44,386 bases of DNA from Bacteroidota bacterium (GTDB lineage: Bacteria; Bacteroidota; Bacteroidia; Sphingobacteriales; Sphingobacteriaceae). Below, in pieces: positions 23,953-32,705 of this stretch. The notes below the pieces were generated by a model. The model did not search any database. It was not told where the DNA came from and was given only the letters and a program-made list of their open reading frames with translations. The DNA is taken from contig JABDBM010000028.1 in the NCBI GenBank assembly GCA_013288685.1, positions 1-44,386 on the forward strand, written 5' to 3'. The position numbers were made by a program, and so were the translations under genes. Numbering within the stretch: the stretch's first letter is position 1; every line of letters begins with the position of its first letter.

Positions 23953-26175
23953 ATGATTAAAAAATTACCCTTCCTGTTATTGCTTATCTCCACCTATGCC
24001 TGTGCCCAGGATGCTGATTTTTTTAAACCCGATTCGGTAAGGCGCAAAATAAAGGCTGTAGAAATTACAACCTCCATTAACATCGACGGTAAAATGGATG
24101 AGCCCGAATGGAATCTGGCCGCATCTTCACCGCCATTTATACAGGTGGAACCTTACCAGGGGAAACCCTCTGCCTATCCCACCCGCGTTAAGGTACTTTA
24201 CAATAAAAAATACTTATACTTCGGCATTGTGGCTACCGACCCCTTAGGTAAAAAGGCGATTATGGCCACCGATTTTATCCGCGATTTTGATTTTACCAAA
24301 CACGATTTGGTGAACTTGAGTTTCGATACCTTTAACGATAAGCGCAACGCCATGGCCTTTGCAACCAATGCCTACGGTGTACAACGTGATCTGCTGGCTT
24401 TCGATGATCTTTATTTTGATATTGATTGGGACGGGCTGTGGACGGTGCGCACCACCCGCACCGATAGCGGCTGGGTGGCCGAAATTGCTATCCCCTGGAA
24501 AACCCTGCGCTATCCAAAAACAAACGACACTATACAAAGCTGGGGATTTAACGTTTACCGTAACCGGCGGCTTACCAATGAGATCAGTGCGTTTTCGCCA
24601 TTCCCGCGGGTGTTTAGCGCTACGCACATGGACTATGCCGGTTTGTTAACCAACTTACAACCACCGCCGCCAACTACCAATATCCGGTTTATACCCTACG
24701 TTTTAACTTCGTACGATCATTACAGCAATTACGGACCGGACGTAAAAGCACAAGCAACTACCTTTAAAACAGGTGGCGATTTAAAATGGGCCATCAACCC
24801 CAATTCGGTGCTCGATTTAACGGCGCACACCGATTTTGCCCAGGCCGACGCCGATTTGCAGGTAAATAATACCACCCGTTTCTCGGTTTTCTTTCCCGAA
24901 AAACGGCAGTTTTTCCTGGAAAATGCTTCGCTGTTTGGCGTGGGTGTAAACCAGGCACTTGATGGTTCGGGTGGCGCTATGCGGTATCAACCATTTTTTA
25001 GCCGCAATATTGGTTTGGATACCAGCGGCAATCCCATCCCTATTGTGGCAGGCGGCAGGTTTGTTTACCGCTCATCAAAACTAAACTATGGCGCCATTGC
25101 CATACGGCAGGGTAATTATAACGATATGCCGGGCACCAACTTTTTTGTGGGTCGCGTATCCGAAAACTTTGGGGATCAGGACCGCATCGGTGCGCTGGTT
25201 AGCGTAAAAAATCAGCCGGGCGGCGCATCCAATATTGAAACTACGGTGGATGGATTTTTCCGTTTAAACGAATCCAATTCCGTTAACGCTATTCTTACCC
25301 AATCAACCACAACCAATACCGGGGCTAAAGGATTTGGCGGTATTATGCAATATTATAACTCCAACAATCATTATAAAATATGGTGGACAGAATCCGTCAT
25401 CACCAAAGACTTTGATCCGCAAATGGGCTTTGTATCCCGTAAGGATGTAATTGGCACCACACCCGGCATGAACTATTACTATCGTGGCGATTTACTCCCC
25501 TTTAAAAAATACCTGCTGGCCCTGGAGCCCGGCTTTTTGCCCGAAATTTACTATACCGCATCAACAGGTAAGTTTGCCGAAATGGACCTGCCATTTTGGC
25601 CCGTATGGTTTAATTTTAAAAGCGGCGCTTACTTTGGCTGGGGAATTACACCGATCCGCCAGCACTTAACTGATTATTTTGAGCCACTGGGCGTCCGTAT
25701 AGCTCCCGGAGATTACAGCTACATGCAACAGGGAATCATGTTTACTACTGACCCTTCGAAAATCATCAATTTTTCGGGCACTTATTCAACGGGCAGCTAT
25801 TTTAACGGGCACCTTACATCAAGCGATTTGAAGTTGCAATTTGCTCCCATCCCTTATATCTCGCTATTAGGCGAATTTAACCGCAATCATTTTACCGGCG
25901 TAGGCGAGCAAAAAACCACCACGACAGTAAATCTTTATATTTTACAAAGCCGGTTTGCCTTAAATCCGCGCTTGCAGCTAACCGGTATTTACCAGCGCAA
26001 TTCGCTCAACAATGCAGATAATTATAACATCCGCCTTTCGTGGGAGTTTTTACCGTTATCGTACGTGTATTTAATTTACAATCGAGGGGTAACCAGTACT
26101 GTAACCAATATGGTAATACAAAGCCAGGCCGAAGATCATATTATAGCCAAAATTAGTTATTTGCAGCAGTTTTGA
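23953..26175 (+). CDS. DUF5916 outer-membrane protein with carbohydrate-binding-9-like domain
   Basis: 740 residues with signal peptide MIKKLPFLLLLISTYACAQ. The N-terminal CBM9/DOMON-like beta sandwich (~35-220) opens with the typical INIDGKMDEPEWNLA and carries IPWKTLRYPK and WGFNVYRNRRLTNE. The remaining ~500 residues are DUF5916, starting near FIPYVLTSYDHYSN, with PEKRQFFLENASLF, and look like a large outer-membrane barrel. Function is unproven; the CBM-like domain hints at a glycan ligand. It is divergently transcribed from the T9SS cargo gene, whose start codon is about 100 bp away. Confidence 0.9.
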   Translation: MIKKLPFLLLLISTYACAQDADFFKPDSVRRKIKAVEITTSINIDGKMDEPEWNLAASSPPFIQVEPYQGKPSAYPTRVKVLYNKKYLYFGIVATDPLGKKAIMATDFIRDFDFTKHDLVNLSFDTFNDKRNAMAFATNAYGVQRDLLAFDDLYFDIDWDGLWTVRTTRTDSGWVAEIAIPWKTLRYPKTNDTIQSWGFNVYRNRRLTNEISAFSPFPRVFSATHMDYAGLLTNLQPPPPTTNIRFIPYVLTSYDHYSNYGPDVKAQATTFKTGGDLKWAINPNSVLDLTAHTDFAQADADLQVNNTTRFSVFFPEKRQFFLENASLFGVGVNQALDGSGGAMRYQPFFSRNIGLDTSGNPIPIVAGGRFVYRSSKLNYGAIAIRQGNYNDMPGTNFFVGRVSENFGDQDRIGALVSVKNQPGGASNIETTVDGFFRLNESNSVNAILTQSTTTNTGAKGFGGIMQYYNSNNHYKIWWTESVITKDFDPQMGFVSRKDVIGTTPGMNYYYRGDLLPFKKYLLALEPGFLPEIYYTASTGKFAEMDLPFWPVWFNFKSGAYFGWGITPIRQHLTDYFEPLGVRIAPGDYSYMQQGIMFTTDPSKIINFSGTYSTGSYFNGHLTSSDLKLQFAPIPYISLLGEFNRNHFTGVGEQKTTTTVNLYILQSRFALNPRLQLTGIYQRNSLNNADNYNIRLSWEFLPLSYVYLIYNRGVTSTVTNMVIQSQAEDHIIAKISYLQQF

Positions 26176-26199
26176 GGGGGGTGTTATGGGGTTGAAAAA

Positions 26200-26268
26200 G
26201 TTGTAGTAGTTGTAAAGGTTCAAAAAAAGGCGTCATTACAAAATTTACACTCTTACAACTACTACAAC
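26200..26268. repeat. Inverted repeat of GTTGTAGTAGTTGTAA type
   Basis: GTTGTAGTAGTTGTAA (26200-26215) and its exact complement (26253-26268) are separated by 37 bp. More TTGTAA/TTACAAC-like motifs extend to about 26305. It sits between convergent genes and may act as a terminator. Confidence 0.65.
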
Positions 26269-26306
26269 CATTCCAACTATTACAACCTTTTCAACATCTA
26301 CAACCC

Positions 26307-27044
26307 TTATTTCCCTTGCAGCGGTTGCGGCGCATAAGTCCGCTGATTACGTAAAAACCGGCGCAGGTTGGCCCGGATCATGGATATAAATTCATAATCG
26401 CTGGCCGTGGTGGTGGTATAGTAGCCAGGACGATATCTGAACATAAACGAGCTCAGTTTATCATCCTTTAAGCCGGTGATATTGCCTACAAAATTGCGGT
26501 TAAACCTAAAGTCTATTACATTCTGTTGGTAATCGTGGTCAATTGTGGCGCGCAAACGGGCGGCGTTTCGTCCGCTGCGGCTGATGGAATTATACAGGGC
26601 ATCGATGCTGAGGCCTGCGCCGCCGCCTGGCGATGAACTCAGGTAATCGCCGTAAGCCAGCGATCCATAAATTTTGCTATAGTCCTGTTTGGTGGCTTCC
26701 AACCGGGCCTCGGGCGTTGCCAGGCTATCGTGAATGGTTACTTCCCGCAGCTGTATGGCAATGCGGGCCATATACACTGCAATAGCCGCATTGCTTTGCA
26801 CTTTTACAGTGTCAGAATGAAACTCTGTTTTCGCGAAAACCAGCACGTCGCCAACCTTGGCGCTTATTTTAAACTCGCCCTTTAAATTATTATAGATGGT
26901 AGCTCCAGTAGTAATATTATGAATATTCACAACGGCAATGCGGTCTTTATTCTCCTTTTCGAACACAATTCCGGTAACGATGCCGTCCTGAGCGAAGCAC
27001 CTTAGCGTAATTATTAAAAAACAGAACAGCAGCCATAATCTCAT
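26307..27044 (-). CDS. Secreted protein with carboxypeptidase-regulatory-like N-terminal domain
   Basis: 245 residues from the ATG at 27044, which starts the signal peptide MRLWLLFCFLIITLRCFAQ. The first domain (~20-100) has the order GIVTGIVFEKENKDRIAVVN, IHNITTGATIYNNLKGEFKI and KVGDVLVFAKTEFHSDTVKV, the CarboxypepD_reg-like fold that opens many envelope proteins of this phylum. The remainder has LREVTIHDSL and helical segments but no TonB-dependent barrel, so the protein is a short soluble or periplasmic form. Role unknown. TAAATTTG lies about nine bases before the ATG. Confidence 0.8.
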   Translation of the reverse strand: MRLWLLFCFLIITLRCFAQDGIVTGIVFEKENKDRIAVVNIHNITTGATIYNNLKGEFKISAKVGDVLVFAKTEFHSDTVKVQSNAAIAVYMARIAIQLREVTIHDSLATPEARLEATKQDYSKIYGSLAYGDYLSSSPGGGAGLSIDALYNSISRSGRNAARLRATIDHDYQQNVIDFRFNRNFVGNITGLKDDKLSSFMFRYRPGYYTTTTASDYEFISMIRANLRRFLRNQRTYAPQPLQGK

Positions 27045-27107
27045 TACAGCGCCAAATTTAAATATCCGGCATGGGCTACGCATGTTTTTTAACAATAATT
27101 AACGGTG

Positions 27108-28115
27108 TTACTTAACCACAACAAGTTTCTGGCCAATTTTTATATTAAAATCTGGCAGGTTGTTCATTGTTTTCAGGTCGTCAACCGTAAGTCCAAAACG
27201 GCGGGAGAGGCTGTATAGTGTGTCTCCTTGTTTTACGGTGTACATTTTATTAACAACAGCAGGATCATTTTGAGCGTTCACAGGCTGCACAGTTGCAGGT
27301 TTAACGGTTGTTGCCTGAGCAGGAGCTGGCTGTGCCGGCGTTGATTGCGTCGGAGCCTGTTGAATAGGCGCCAGCACAACAGGAGCAGCCTTAACCGGCG
27401 CCGATTGGTTGTGCGGCTGGTAAAGCGTGGAATCATTTTTAGCCTTAACGGAGTCTTTGGCTTCTTTAACCGCCTTTTTATCTATCTGGGCAAACACAGT
27501 ATCTACACGCTTAATTTTTTGTATCTCCACCTCGGGGGTGTCATATTGGTGCAAGTTATATTTTTCAATAACGTTGATGATTAAGGTAGCGTAGTTAGGG
27601 TTGGTGGCATAGCCGTCCTTTTTAAGGCCATAGGCCCATCCCCGGTAATCATTTTTATCCAGTTCGAAAAGGTTGATATAATTTTTTCTTTTCAGGAATT
27701 CTGAATGATCACGGAACGAATCTTCGGCATTATTGTAAACCCTGAAGGCATCGTTAGGGTGATCGTCATCTTTATAATAAACGCGGCCCTTCCAGTCGCT
27801 GGTGCTTTTAATGCCGAAATGATTATTGGCCACGCGGGCCAGTTCGCCATTCCCGCTGCCCGATTCAAATAAGCCCTGTGCCAGGGTAATACTTGCAGGT
27901 ATGCCATAAGCATTCATTTGTTGTATGGCAATGGCCTTATATTTAGCAATATATTGTAGCGAGCTTTGCGGCGTATAACCGTTAATGTCGGCAGCGTTCT
28001 GTTTTTGTACCTGTTGATTGTTTGACTTTGCCTGTTTGCTGCTTAGCGTGGTTTTACGCGGGGTGCAAGCGAAAACGAAAAGAGATAAAATAACTATAAT
28101 AGATGTTTTACGCAT
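27108..28115 (-). CDS. Glucosaminidase (GH73-like) lipoprotein with LysM domain
   Basis: 335 residues. The lipoprotein signal MRKTSIIVILSLFVFAC puts it in a membrane. The glucosaminidase domain (~45-200) includes YGIPASITLAQGLFESGSGN, whose Glu in FESGSG is the expected catalytic acid, then NHFGIKS and AYGLKKDGYATNPNYA. A long Ala/Pro/Gln/Thr-rich linker (~235-285) leads to a C-terminal LysM domain (YTVKQGDTLYSLSRRFGLTV) that binds peptidoglycan. It should cleave the N-acetylglucosamine linkage in cell-wall turnover. The upstream TATTTTTG (complement of 28157-28164) is a good -7 element. Confidence 0.92.
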   Translation of the reverse strand: MRKTSIIVILSLFVFACTPRKTTLSSKQAKSNNQQVQKQNAADINGYTPQSSLQYIAKYKAIAIQQMNAYGIPASITLAQGLFESGSGNGELARVANNHFGIKSTSDWKGRVYYKDDDHPNDAFRVYNNAEDSFRDHSEFLKRKNYINLFELDKNDYRGWAYGLKKDGYATNPNYATLIINVIEKYNLHQYDTPEVEIQKIKRVDTVFAQIDKKAVKEAKDSVKAKNDSTLYQPHNQSAPVKAAPVVLAPIQQAPTQSTPAQPAPAQATTVKPATVQPVNAQNDPAVVNKMYTVKQGDTLYSLSRRFGLTVDDLKTMNNLPDFNIKIGQKLVVVK

Positions 28116-28156
28116 GGATGTAAATAGCTTAATAATTGGCTTTTTGTAAATGCAGC

Positions 28157-28164
28157 CAAAAATA
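28157..28164 (-). promoter_or_regulatory. -7 element TATTTTTG for the glucosaminidase gene
   Basis: Matches TAnnTTTG and lies about 41 bases upstream of the ATG at 28115, allowing a normal 5' leader. No strong -33 match was seen. Confidence 0.4.
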
Positions 28165-28190
28165 AGATATTTTGCCGGAAATGATAATTG

Positions 28191-29090
28191 TTAATAATTC
28201 ACATACTTTTCGGTGAAAGTGCCGTCGGCATAGAAATCTATCAGGCCATAGCCGGGAGCGGTTTCGCGTTTGTTGCCCTCCCACCAGGCACCGCTTACGG
28301 CCCCGTTACATATATACGTTACATTGTTATAAACTACCTTATCGCGCAGGTGGATATGTCCGCTAAGGCACAGCTTAACATTGGGGTGCTGATAAAACAA
28401 GTTGATAATTTTTGCGGTATCGGTGTGCATATCGCCACCCAGCATTTCCCATTTATTAACAATATTATCTTCAACCATTAGCGTGGCCGTAAGTATGGGG
28501 ATATGCGACATTACGCAAACCGGCATATCCTGCGGTGTAGTTTGCAGTTCGTTTTGCAGCCAGGCAAATTGTTCGTCGCCCAGTTTGCCAATGTACCAGG
28601 TGTTATCAATATCCAGGTGTACACTATCCAGCAAGATAAACTTCCAGCCGTTTTTTATAAAGCTATAATAAGGCATTGTGAGTTTCAGTTGATCCAGTGC
28701 ATATTTTTTGCCGTAAATGGCCTGACCTTTATCATCTTCATTCCACCAGATATCATGATTGCCCAGTATATAGTGCAATGGCAGGCTGCAATACGACTGG
28801 ATAAGCGAATGCCACAGTTTCCATTGCGCATCAATCACATCGCGGTTTTCCTTATTCATATCAAATACGGTATCGCCGCCGCTTAATATCATATCAACTC
28901 CCGGTTGTTGTTGCAGGTGATTTAGGCATTTTGCAAAGCGGGCAGGTGCATCCCACTTATCCTTCAGGTGTACATCAGTAAGATGGGCCACACGCAAAAC
29001 AGGTTTTTGCGGGGCGGCGTCGGTTTTAAAAGGGGTAGCTGGGATTAACAATAATCCGCCAAGATTTTTGAGGAGCGCGCGTCGTTCCAT
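28191..29090 (-). CDS. Secreted calcineurin-like metallophosphoesterase
   Basis: 299 residues. The N-terminus MERRALLKNLGGLLLIPATP is a signal-like segment with a twin-Arg resembling a Tat or lipoprotein-like leader. Metallophosphoesterase motifs are in order: LTDVH (D-x-H), GGDT, GNHDIWW, SHIPI and SGHIHLRD, supplying the two metal ions. It is a phosphodiesterase or monoesterase, probably periplasmic; the substrate cannot be read from sequence. Next on the same strand is the glucosaminidase gene, about 75 bp away. Confidence 0.92.
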   Translation of the reverse strand: MERRALLKNLGGLLLIPATPFKTDAAPQKPVLRVAHLTDVHLKDKWDAPARFAKCLNHLQQQPGVDMILSGGDTVFDMNKENRDVIDAQWKLWHSLIQSYCSLPLHYILGNHDIWWNEDDKGQAIYGKKYALDQLKLTMPYYSFIKNGWKFILLDSVHLDIDNTWYIGKLGDEQFAWLQNELQTTPQDMPVCVMSHIPILTATLMVEDNIVNKWEMLGGDMHTDTAKIINLFYQHPNVKLCLSGHIHLRDKVVYNNVTYICNGAVSGAWWEGNKRETAPGYGLIDFYADGTFTEKYVNY

Positions 29091-29171
29091 ATTGTTTTAC
29101 CGGGTTGTTTTATAAAACCGACGGCGCGAATTTAGCCAAGAAAAATTACCCATATTGTATCCTGTTTGTTA

Positions 29172-29813
29172 TCAAAACTTAAATATTTCGTTTTGTATGG
29201 CATACAACACCAACCCTGTCCTTGATTTAATGTGGAGTTTCAGGAACAGCGCCTCCCGGTAATTATCAACCGTACGGTGACTACAAATCATTTGAGCGGC
29301 AATTTCTTTGTAGGTAAGTTCCGAGCAGCATAATTTTAAAAACTCAACTTCTTTATTAGTGAGGAGCGGCGGCTCTTCATCGCCCGAAACGGAACGAAGC
29401 AGCTTGCCCGAAACCAACTCGTTGATATAAACGCCTTTGGCGTGGATAGTTTTAATAGCTTCCAGCAATTCGCGGGGCTTTGATTCTTTTAACACATAGC
29501 CGCTGGCTCCGTTTTTTATCATACGGATTACCGCGCGGTCGTCCTCGAACATGCTTAAGGCAAGCACTCTTATTTGTGGATATTTTGCCTTTAGCCATTT
29601 GGTGGCATCGTAGCCGTCCATATCGGGCATGTTAATGTCCATCAGCACAACATTGGGTGAGGGGTGCCTGGCCAGCATTTGCTGCATTTGGATGCCGTTG
29701 TCGGCCTCGAAAACAACTTTCAGCTCCGCAAATTCGCCCATTAAAGCGGCAACGCCATTCCTGAAAAGGGTATGATCGTCAACTATTCCTAATAAAATCT
29801 TTTCTGTATCCAT
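29172..29813 (-). CDS. NarL/LuxR-family response regulator
   Basis: 213 residues. The receiver domain has VDDH (~11-14), phospho-acceptor D59 in VLMDINMPDMDG, and K109 in YVLKESKP. The C-terminal LuxR-type helix-turn-helix (~150-210) reads LLTNKEVEFLKLCCSELTYK and EIAAQMICSHRTVDNYREAL. It is the natural partner of the kinase encoded at 29963-30739, with the second 109-bp inverted-repeat element between the two genes. Candidate targets include the pair of 25-bp motifs at 32.36 and 32.71 kb, but that link is only positional. Confidence 0.95.
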   Translation of the reverse strand: MDTEKILLGIVDDHTLFRNGVAALMGEFAELKVVFEADNGIQMQQMLARHPSPNVVLMDINMPDMDGYDATKWLKAKYPQIRVLALSMFEDDRAVIRMIKNGASGYVLKESKPRELLEAIKTIHAKGVYINELVSGKLLRSVSGDEEPPLLTNKEVEFLKLCCSELTYKEIAAQMICSHRTVDNYREALFLKLHIKSRTGLVLYAIQNEIFKF

Positions 29814-29846
29814 GGTCTCGATGTCGTTTTAATTTCCAATAAACGA

Positions 29847-29955
29847 TTTGTCATACTGAACGCAGTGAAGGACCTTCGGTGACATGCATTAACGGACTAT
29901 GCATATCGGCGATTGTATATTTGAGAAGATTCTTCACTGCGTTCGGGATGACAAA
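29847..29955. repeat. 109-bp inverted-repeat element, copy 2
   Basis: Arms 29847-29877 and 29925-29955 (outer end TTTGTCATACTGAACGCAGT) are complementary with a few mismatches and match the arms of 11715-11822. It lies between the kinase and response-regulator genes, inside their presumed operon. Confidence 0.8.
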
Positions 29956-29962
29956 GCGTAAT

Positions 29963-30739
29963 TTATGGGTACGGTATAAAAATAGTAATACTCGTACCCG
30001 CTCCAGGGGTTGATTCGATATAAACCTCCCCGCCAATGATAGCAGCCCTTTTTTGCATGTTTTTAAGCCCCATGCCATGCTGCCCGCCTTTTTCGTCTAT
30101 AGTGAAGCCGATGCCGTTATCTTTTATCTGCAATTGCAAATGCAGTTCGCTATACGTTAGCCGGATGTCTATTTCGGTAGCCTGGGCATGTTTAATAATG
30201 TTATTCAGTATCTCCTGCATCACCCGGAACAGGATCAAATCCTTATCCGCATTATTGGTTTCGGGCACATCGCCTTCGTCAATATAATTTACTTTGTATT
30301 TTCCCGATTTTTCGAGCCAGGTAATTTCATAACGGATAGCCTCCGGTAAACCCGAAACCACCAGCTGATCGCCCTGTAATAACTTACCCAGCAACCGCAA
30401 TTCCTTTATCGACCGTACCGTTAAATCAATAGCCGCATCAATTTTTTGGCGGGATTTGGCTTCGTTATCCAGTTCGATAGAATTTAACGTTAAGGCGGTT
30501 AAGCTAAGCAACTGGCCAATGTTATCATGCAAATCGGTGCCGATGGTTTGCATGGTTTGCTCCTGTACTTCGTATTGGGATTGCAATAGAATATCCTGAA
30601 AATTTGATACCTCTATTTGATGAATTCGTTTCCGGCTATGATAAAGAAGCGCCGTTATGATAATAATTGCGACCAACAACAAGAAAAACACACTTGCAAT
30701 AATTATGAAATAATATATTTCCTGTTTGGTATCGACCAT
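29963..30739 (-). CDS. Sensor histidine kinase, DegS/NarX type
   Basis: 258 residues. One N-terminal membrane helix (~10-30, FIIIASVFFLLLVAIIIITA) and no extracytoplasmic domain. The HisKA_3 phospho-acceptor motif is LHDNIGQLLSLTALTL, with the His in IGTDLHDN. The HATPase domain has NNIIKHAQATEI, DNGIGF and GMGLKNMQKRA. It would phosphorylate the NarL-type regulator encoded downstream. Its own sensing part is minimal, so the overlapping membrane gene (30703-31377) may supply the input; this is inferred from the 37-bp gene overlap. Confidence 0.93.
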   Translation of the reverse strand: MVDTKQEIYYFIIIASVFFLLLVAIIIITALLYHSRKRIHQIEVSNFQDILLQSQYEVQEQTMQTIGTDLHDNIGQLLSLTALTLNSIELDNEAKSRQKIDAAIDLTVRSIKELRLLGKLLQGDQLVVSGLPEAIRYEITWLEKSGKYKVNYIDEGDVPETNNADKDLILFRVMQEILNNIIKHAQATEIDIRLTYSELHLQLQIKDNGIGFTIDEKGGQHGMGLKNMQKRAAIIGGEVYIESTPGAGTSITIFIPYP

Positions 30740-31377
30740 ATCAGTCCTACATTAATGCAGCTATAAAGAATAATATTTAAAGGTAGATCAATAGCTGAAA
30801 ATAACTTAAGCGTTTGATTTAAATTTATTTTAAAATGAAAAGAATATAACCCTAAAAAAACAAAAGTTCCGCCATAAAATATCATTACGCCAATCGAAAT
30901 CCAAAAGTCAGGATGTCCATAAATATGCTTTTTCAGGTCGATATTGAGGGTAAATAGCAAATGGGTATAATATATAAAAAGAATAAAACCTTCAATATCA
31001 ATGTTTATTGCCGGCAGCGTGTTTTTGCCTGGCATAACATCAATGTGATAGATAAAAAAAGATATACACAAACTGAGTGTAATGTAAACAGGTATTGAAT
31101 ATTTTACGAGTGTTTTGAATTTTGATACGTTACTGGCTCTTAAGTAGTAAAGGCAAAAAAAAGTATATTCAACAGGGTTAAAAAGATGATAGATGAAGCC
31201 AAAAGCAAAATGTTTGTTTTGATTGAATTTGTAAGTTACAAATAGCTCTACGGCAAGGGTAGAAAAAAGCAACAGCACTAAATAAACTGACTTTTTTACG
31301 CCCACTATATAAGAATAGCCAGACAACAATAGAGTAATAAACAGTAAACCGAGATATACAATATAAAATGGGTTCAT
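30703..31377 (-). CDS. Multi-spanning membrane protein overlapping the kinase gene
   Basis: 224 residues with six or seven hydrophobic segments: MNPFYIVYLGLLFITLLLSG, SVYLVLLLFSTLAVELFV, HLFNPVEYTFFCLYYL, YSIPVYITLSLCISFF, IEGFILFIYYTHLLFTL, FWISIGVMIFYGGTFVFLGL and LPLNIILYSCINVGLIW. AT-rich codon use is stronger than in the flanking genes. Its 3' end overlaps the kinase gene by 37 bp, so the two are translationally coupled and may form one sensing unit. I do not recognise the family. The arrangement (membrane protein, kinase, NarL regulator) recurs in this phylum in my general knowledge. Confidence 0.75.
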   Translation of the reverse strand: MNPFYIVYLGLLFITLLLSGYSYIVGVKKSVYLVLLLFSTLAVELFVTYKFNQNKHFAFGFIYHLFNPVEYTFFCLYYLRASNVSKFKTLVKYSIPVYITLSLCISFFIYHIDVMPGKNTLPAINIDIEGFILFIYYTHLLFTLNIDLKKHIYGHPDFWISIGVMIFYGGTFVFLGLYSFHFKINLNQTLKLFSAIDLPLNIILYSCINVGLIWSIPNRKYIIS

Positions 31378-31449
31378 TTAATAATTAAATTAAGATATAA
31401 GCGTAGAGAAAGCATTTTTTACATATCCAGGGTTGCTTTGCAGGATACG

Positions 31450-31467
31450 GCAAAATCGCTTTCTCTG
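31450..31467 (-). terminator. Weak hairpin after the 31481 gene
   Basis: On the minus strand CGCTTT-N6-AAAGCG is followed by ATTTTG, starting about 14 bases past the stop. It also sits within a larger AGAGAAAGC/GCTTTCTCT inverted repeat. Weak as a terminator. Confidence 0.35.
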
Positions 31468-31480
31468 TAAAGCGCGATGA

Positions 31481-32293
31481 TTATTGCCTTTTTTTGGGAG
31501 TTTGTGGATGAGTGTTTTTTTGCATTGCAATTTTTAACAAAATGTAATGTGGATCGCAGCAATGCGTTGTCGCCGGATTGTGTTTTTCAGGAGCGGCACC
31601 TCCCCCTCCTGGTGGGTAAGCGTATTCTGCGGTTAATGATTGGTTCGTTAAATTGACAGCTTTATCGAGGCTTTCTTCAACAGCTTTATGATGGTAGTTA
31701 AGGTCGTACCCATGACAATCAACACCTACCATCACTAACGAGTAGTGAGGGTCAACATCACGCCTGTAACATAAATAAGCTCTTAAGGCTTCGCAGTTAG
31801 GTTGCGCCAAAATTTTAAGAATTAGAGACCGGCTAAATGTTATTCCGTTACTCAAGTTGAACATCTCATCGTAATGCGTTTTAATTTCTTTCAAGTTTTC
31901 AAACTGTTTTTTGAGATTTTCCGCATCCCTTTTGTCCGAATGTTTCGACAGCAAGTCATGTAAAGAGTGCTCAAACTCTTCAATGGATTTGTGAATGGTG
32001 TTTTTTGCTTTAAAACACTCGCTAATTAATTTGATTGCTGAGTTTACATCTATAGCCGCACCAAAAGTGTCATCCACATTACTCGCAACGGTGGTTCCGG
32101 CCGGCGTGGGGTCAACCGTATTGAACTTCAGGATAGAAGGCTCCTCGTGGATCGATATTAAATGTGGTTTGGCATTAGCGGGCTGGGCCTGCTCAATTTT
32201 AGTCAGTGGATAATGGCGTCCATAGATTTTCCACGAATAGGGAATAGCAGGGGCGAAGGCTTCTTCTACCGGTTTTTTTGGGTCGTTTGACAT
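31481..32293 (-). CDS. Uncharacterised cytoplasmic protein, His/Cys-rich C-terminus
   Basis: 270 residues without a signal peptide or membrane helix. An extended N-terminus (~1-75, Pro-rich, IPYSWKIYGRHYPLTKIE) leads to a coiled-coil-like helical part (~95-145, KSIEEFEHSLHDLLSKHSDK). Then comes a compact core with ILKILAQPNCEALRAYLCYR and YSLVMVGVDCHGYDLNYHHK. The C-terminus has a glycine stretch and THCCDPHY. The core pattern (ILxQPxCEAxRxY then LVxVGVDxxGxD) is familiar from hypothetical proteins of this phylum, but I know of no function. The 25-bp motif at 32361-32385 lies 67 bases upstream of its ATG. Confidence 0.7.
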   Translation of the reverse strand: MSNDPKKPVEEAFAPAIPYSWKIYGRHYPLTKIEQAQPANAKPHLISIHEEPSILKFNTVDPTPAGTTVASNVDDTFGAAIDVNSAIKLISECFKAKNTIHKSIEEFEHSLHDLLSKHSDKRDAENLKKQFENLKEIKTHYDEMFNLSNGITFSRSLILKILAQPNCEALRAYLCYRRDVDPHYSLVMVGVDCHGYDLNYHHKAVEESLDKAVNLTNQSLTAEYAYPPGGGGAAPEKHNPATTHCCDPHYILLKIAMQKNTHPQTPKKRQ

Positions 32294-32360
32294 AATAATT
32301 ATGATTTTAGTTTATGATAAAATTCAGAATTTGCCCCTCTCATCCCCACCGTTCTTATAC

Positions 32361-32385
32361 CCTTTTTAATACCGTAAAAACACCC
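32361..32385 (-). promoter_or_regulatory. Shared upstream motif, copy A
   Basis: Read on the minus strand: GGGTGTTTTTACGGTATTAA followed by AAAGG. It differs from copy B (32706-32730) at two of 25 positions. It lies 67 bases before the ATG at 32293 and is enclosed by a TACCCTTTTT/AAAAAGGGTA inverted repeat (32358-32399). A regulator-binding site or unusual promoter is likely; the binding protein is unknown. Confidence 0.55.
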
Positions 32386-32414
32386 GGCCAAAAAGGGTAG
32401 TATTTCCATTGATG

Positions 32415-32614
32415 TTAATTACAATTATAAAGGCACAACGCTCCACCTAAGCCCGCAAAAGTTTTCATCCGCTTAAAAGCCGATGTTTTATCCATACCAT
32501 TTAAAGTAACCGAAATAATGAAGATGCTTTTTGTTGCTGATGTTAACTGCCGTTTTTTTGACACGATGTTATGATAATTAAGAAACAAAGCAAGCCAAAT
32601 GCTGACTTTTTCAT
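32415..32614 (-). pseudogene. Possible small lipoprotein reading frame with a frameshift
   Basis: From the ATG at 32614 the sequence reads MKKSAFGLLCFLIIITSC, a convincing lipoprotein signal, then QKNGS and a TAA at 32543-32545. One more A in the AAAAAAA run at 32553-32559 would instead continue as KKRQLTSATKSIFIISVTLN and GMDKTSAFKRMK to CLYNCN at 32415. Either a 23-residue peptide, a broken ~66-residue lipoprotein, or chance. The upstream 25-bp motif (copy B) at a spacing similar to that before the 31481-32293 gene favours a real, expressed locus. Low confidence. Confidence 0.35.
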
Positions 32615-32705
32615 AGTTGTGAGGGCTTAAAGGTATAACGTTCATTAAAGCTAAAAATACAATTTTAACCTGCACATTTCCAAATAGCTAAGTTAAATTT
32701 CCATG

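Noticed and set aside
26200..26305. Riboswitch or structured RNA upstream of the 26307 gene
   Set aside because: The gene is on the minus strand and ends there, and the sequence is a low-complexity inverted repeat without a known aptamer pattern.
32415..32675. An 86-residue gene in one continuous minus-strand frame
   Set aside because: Its first ~40 residues look non-coding, while a lipoprotein signal is present in another frame from 32614; a frameshifted or very short gene is more plausible.
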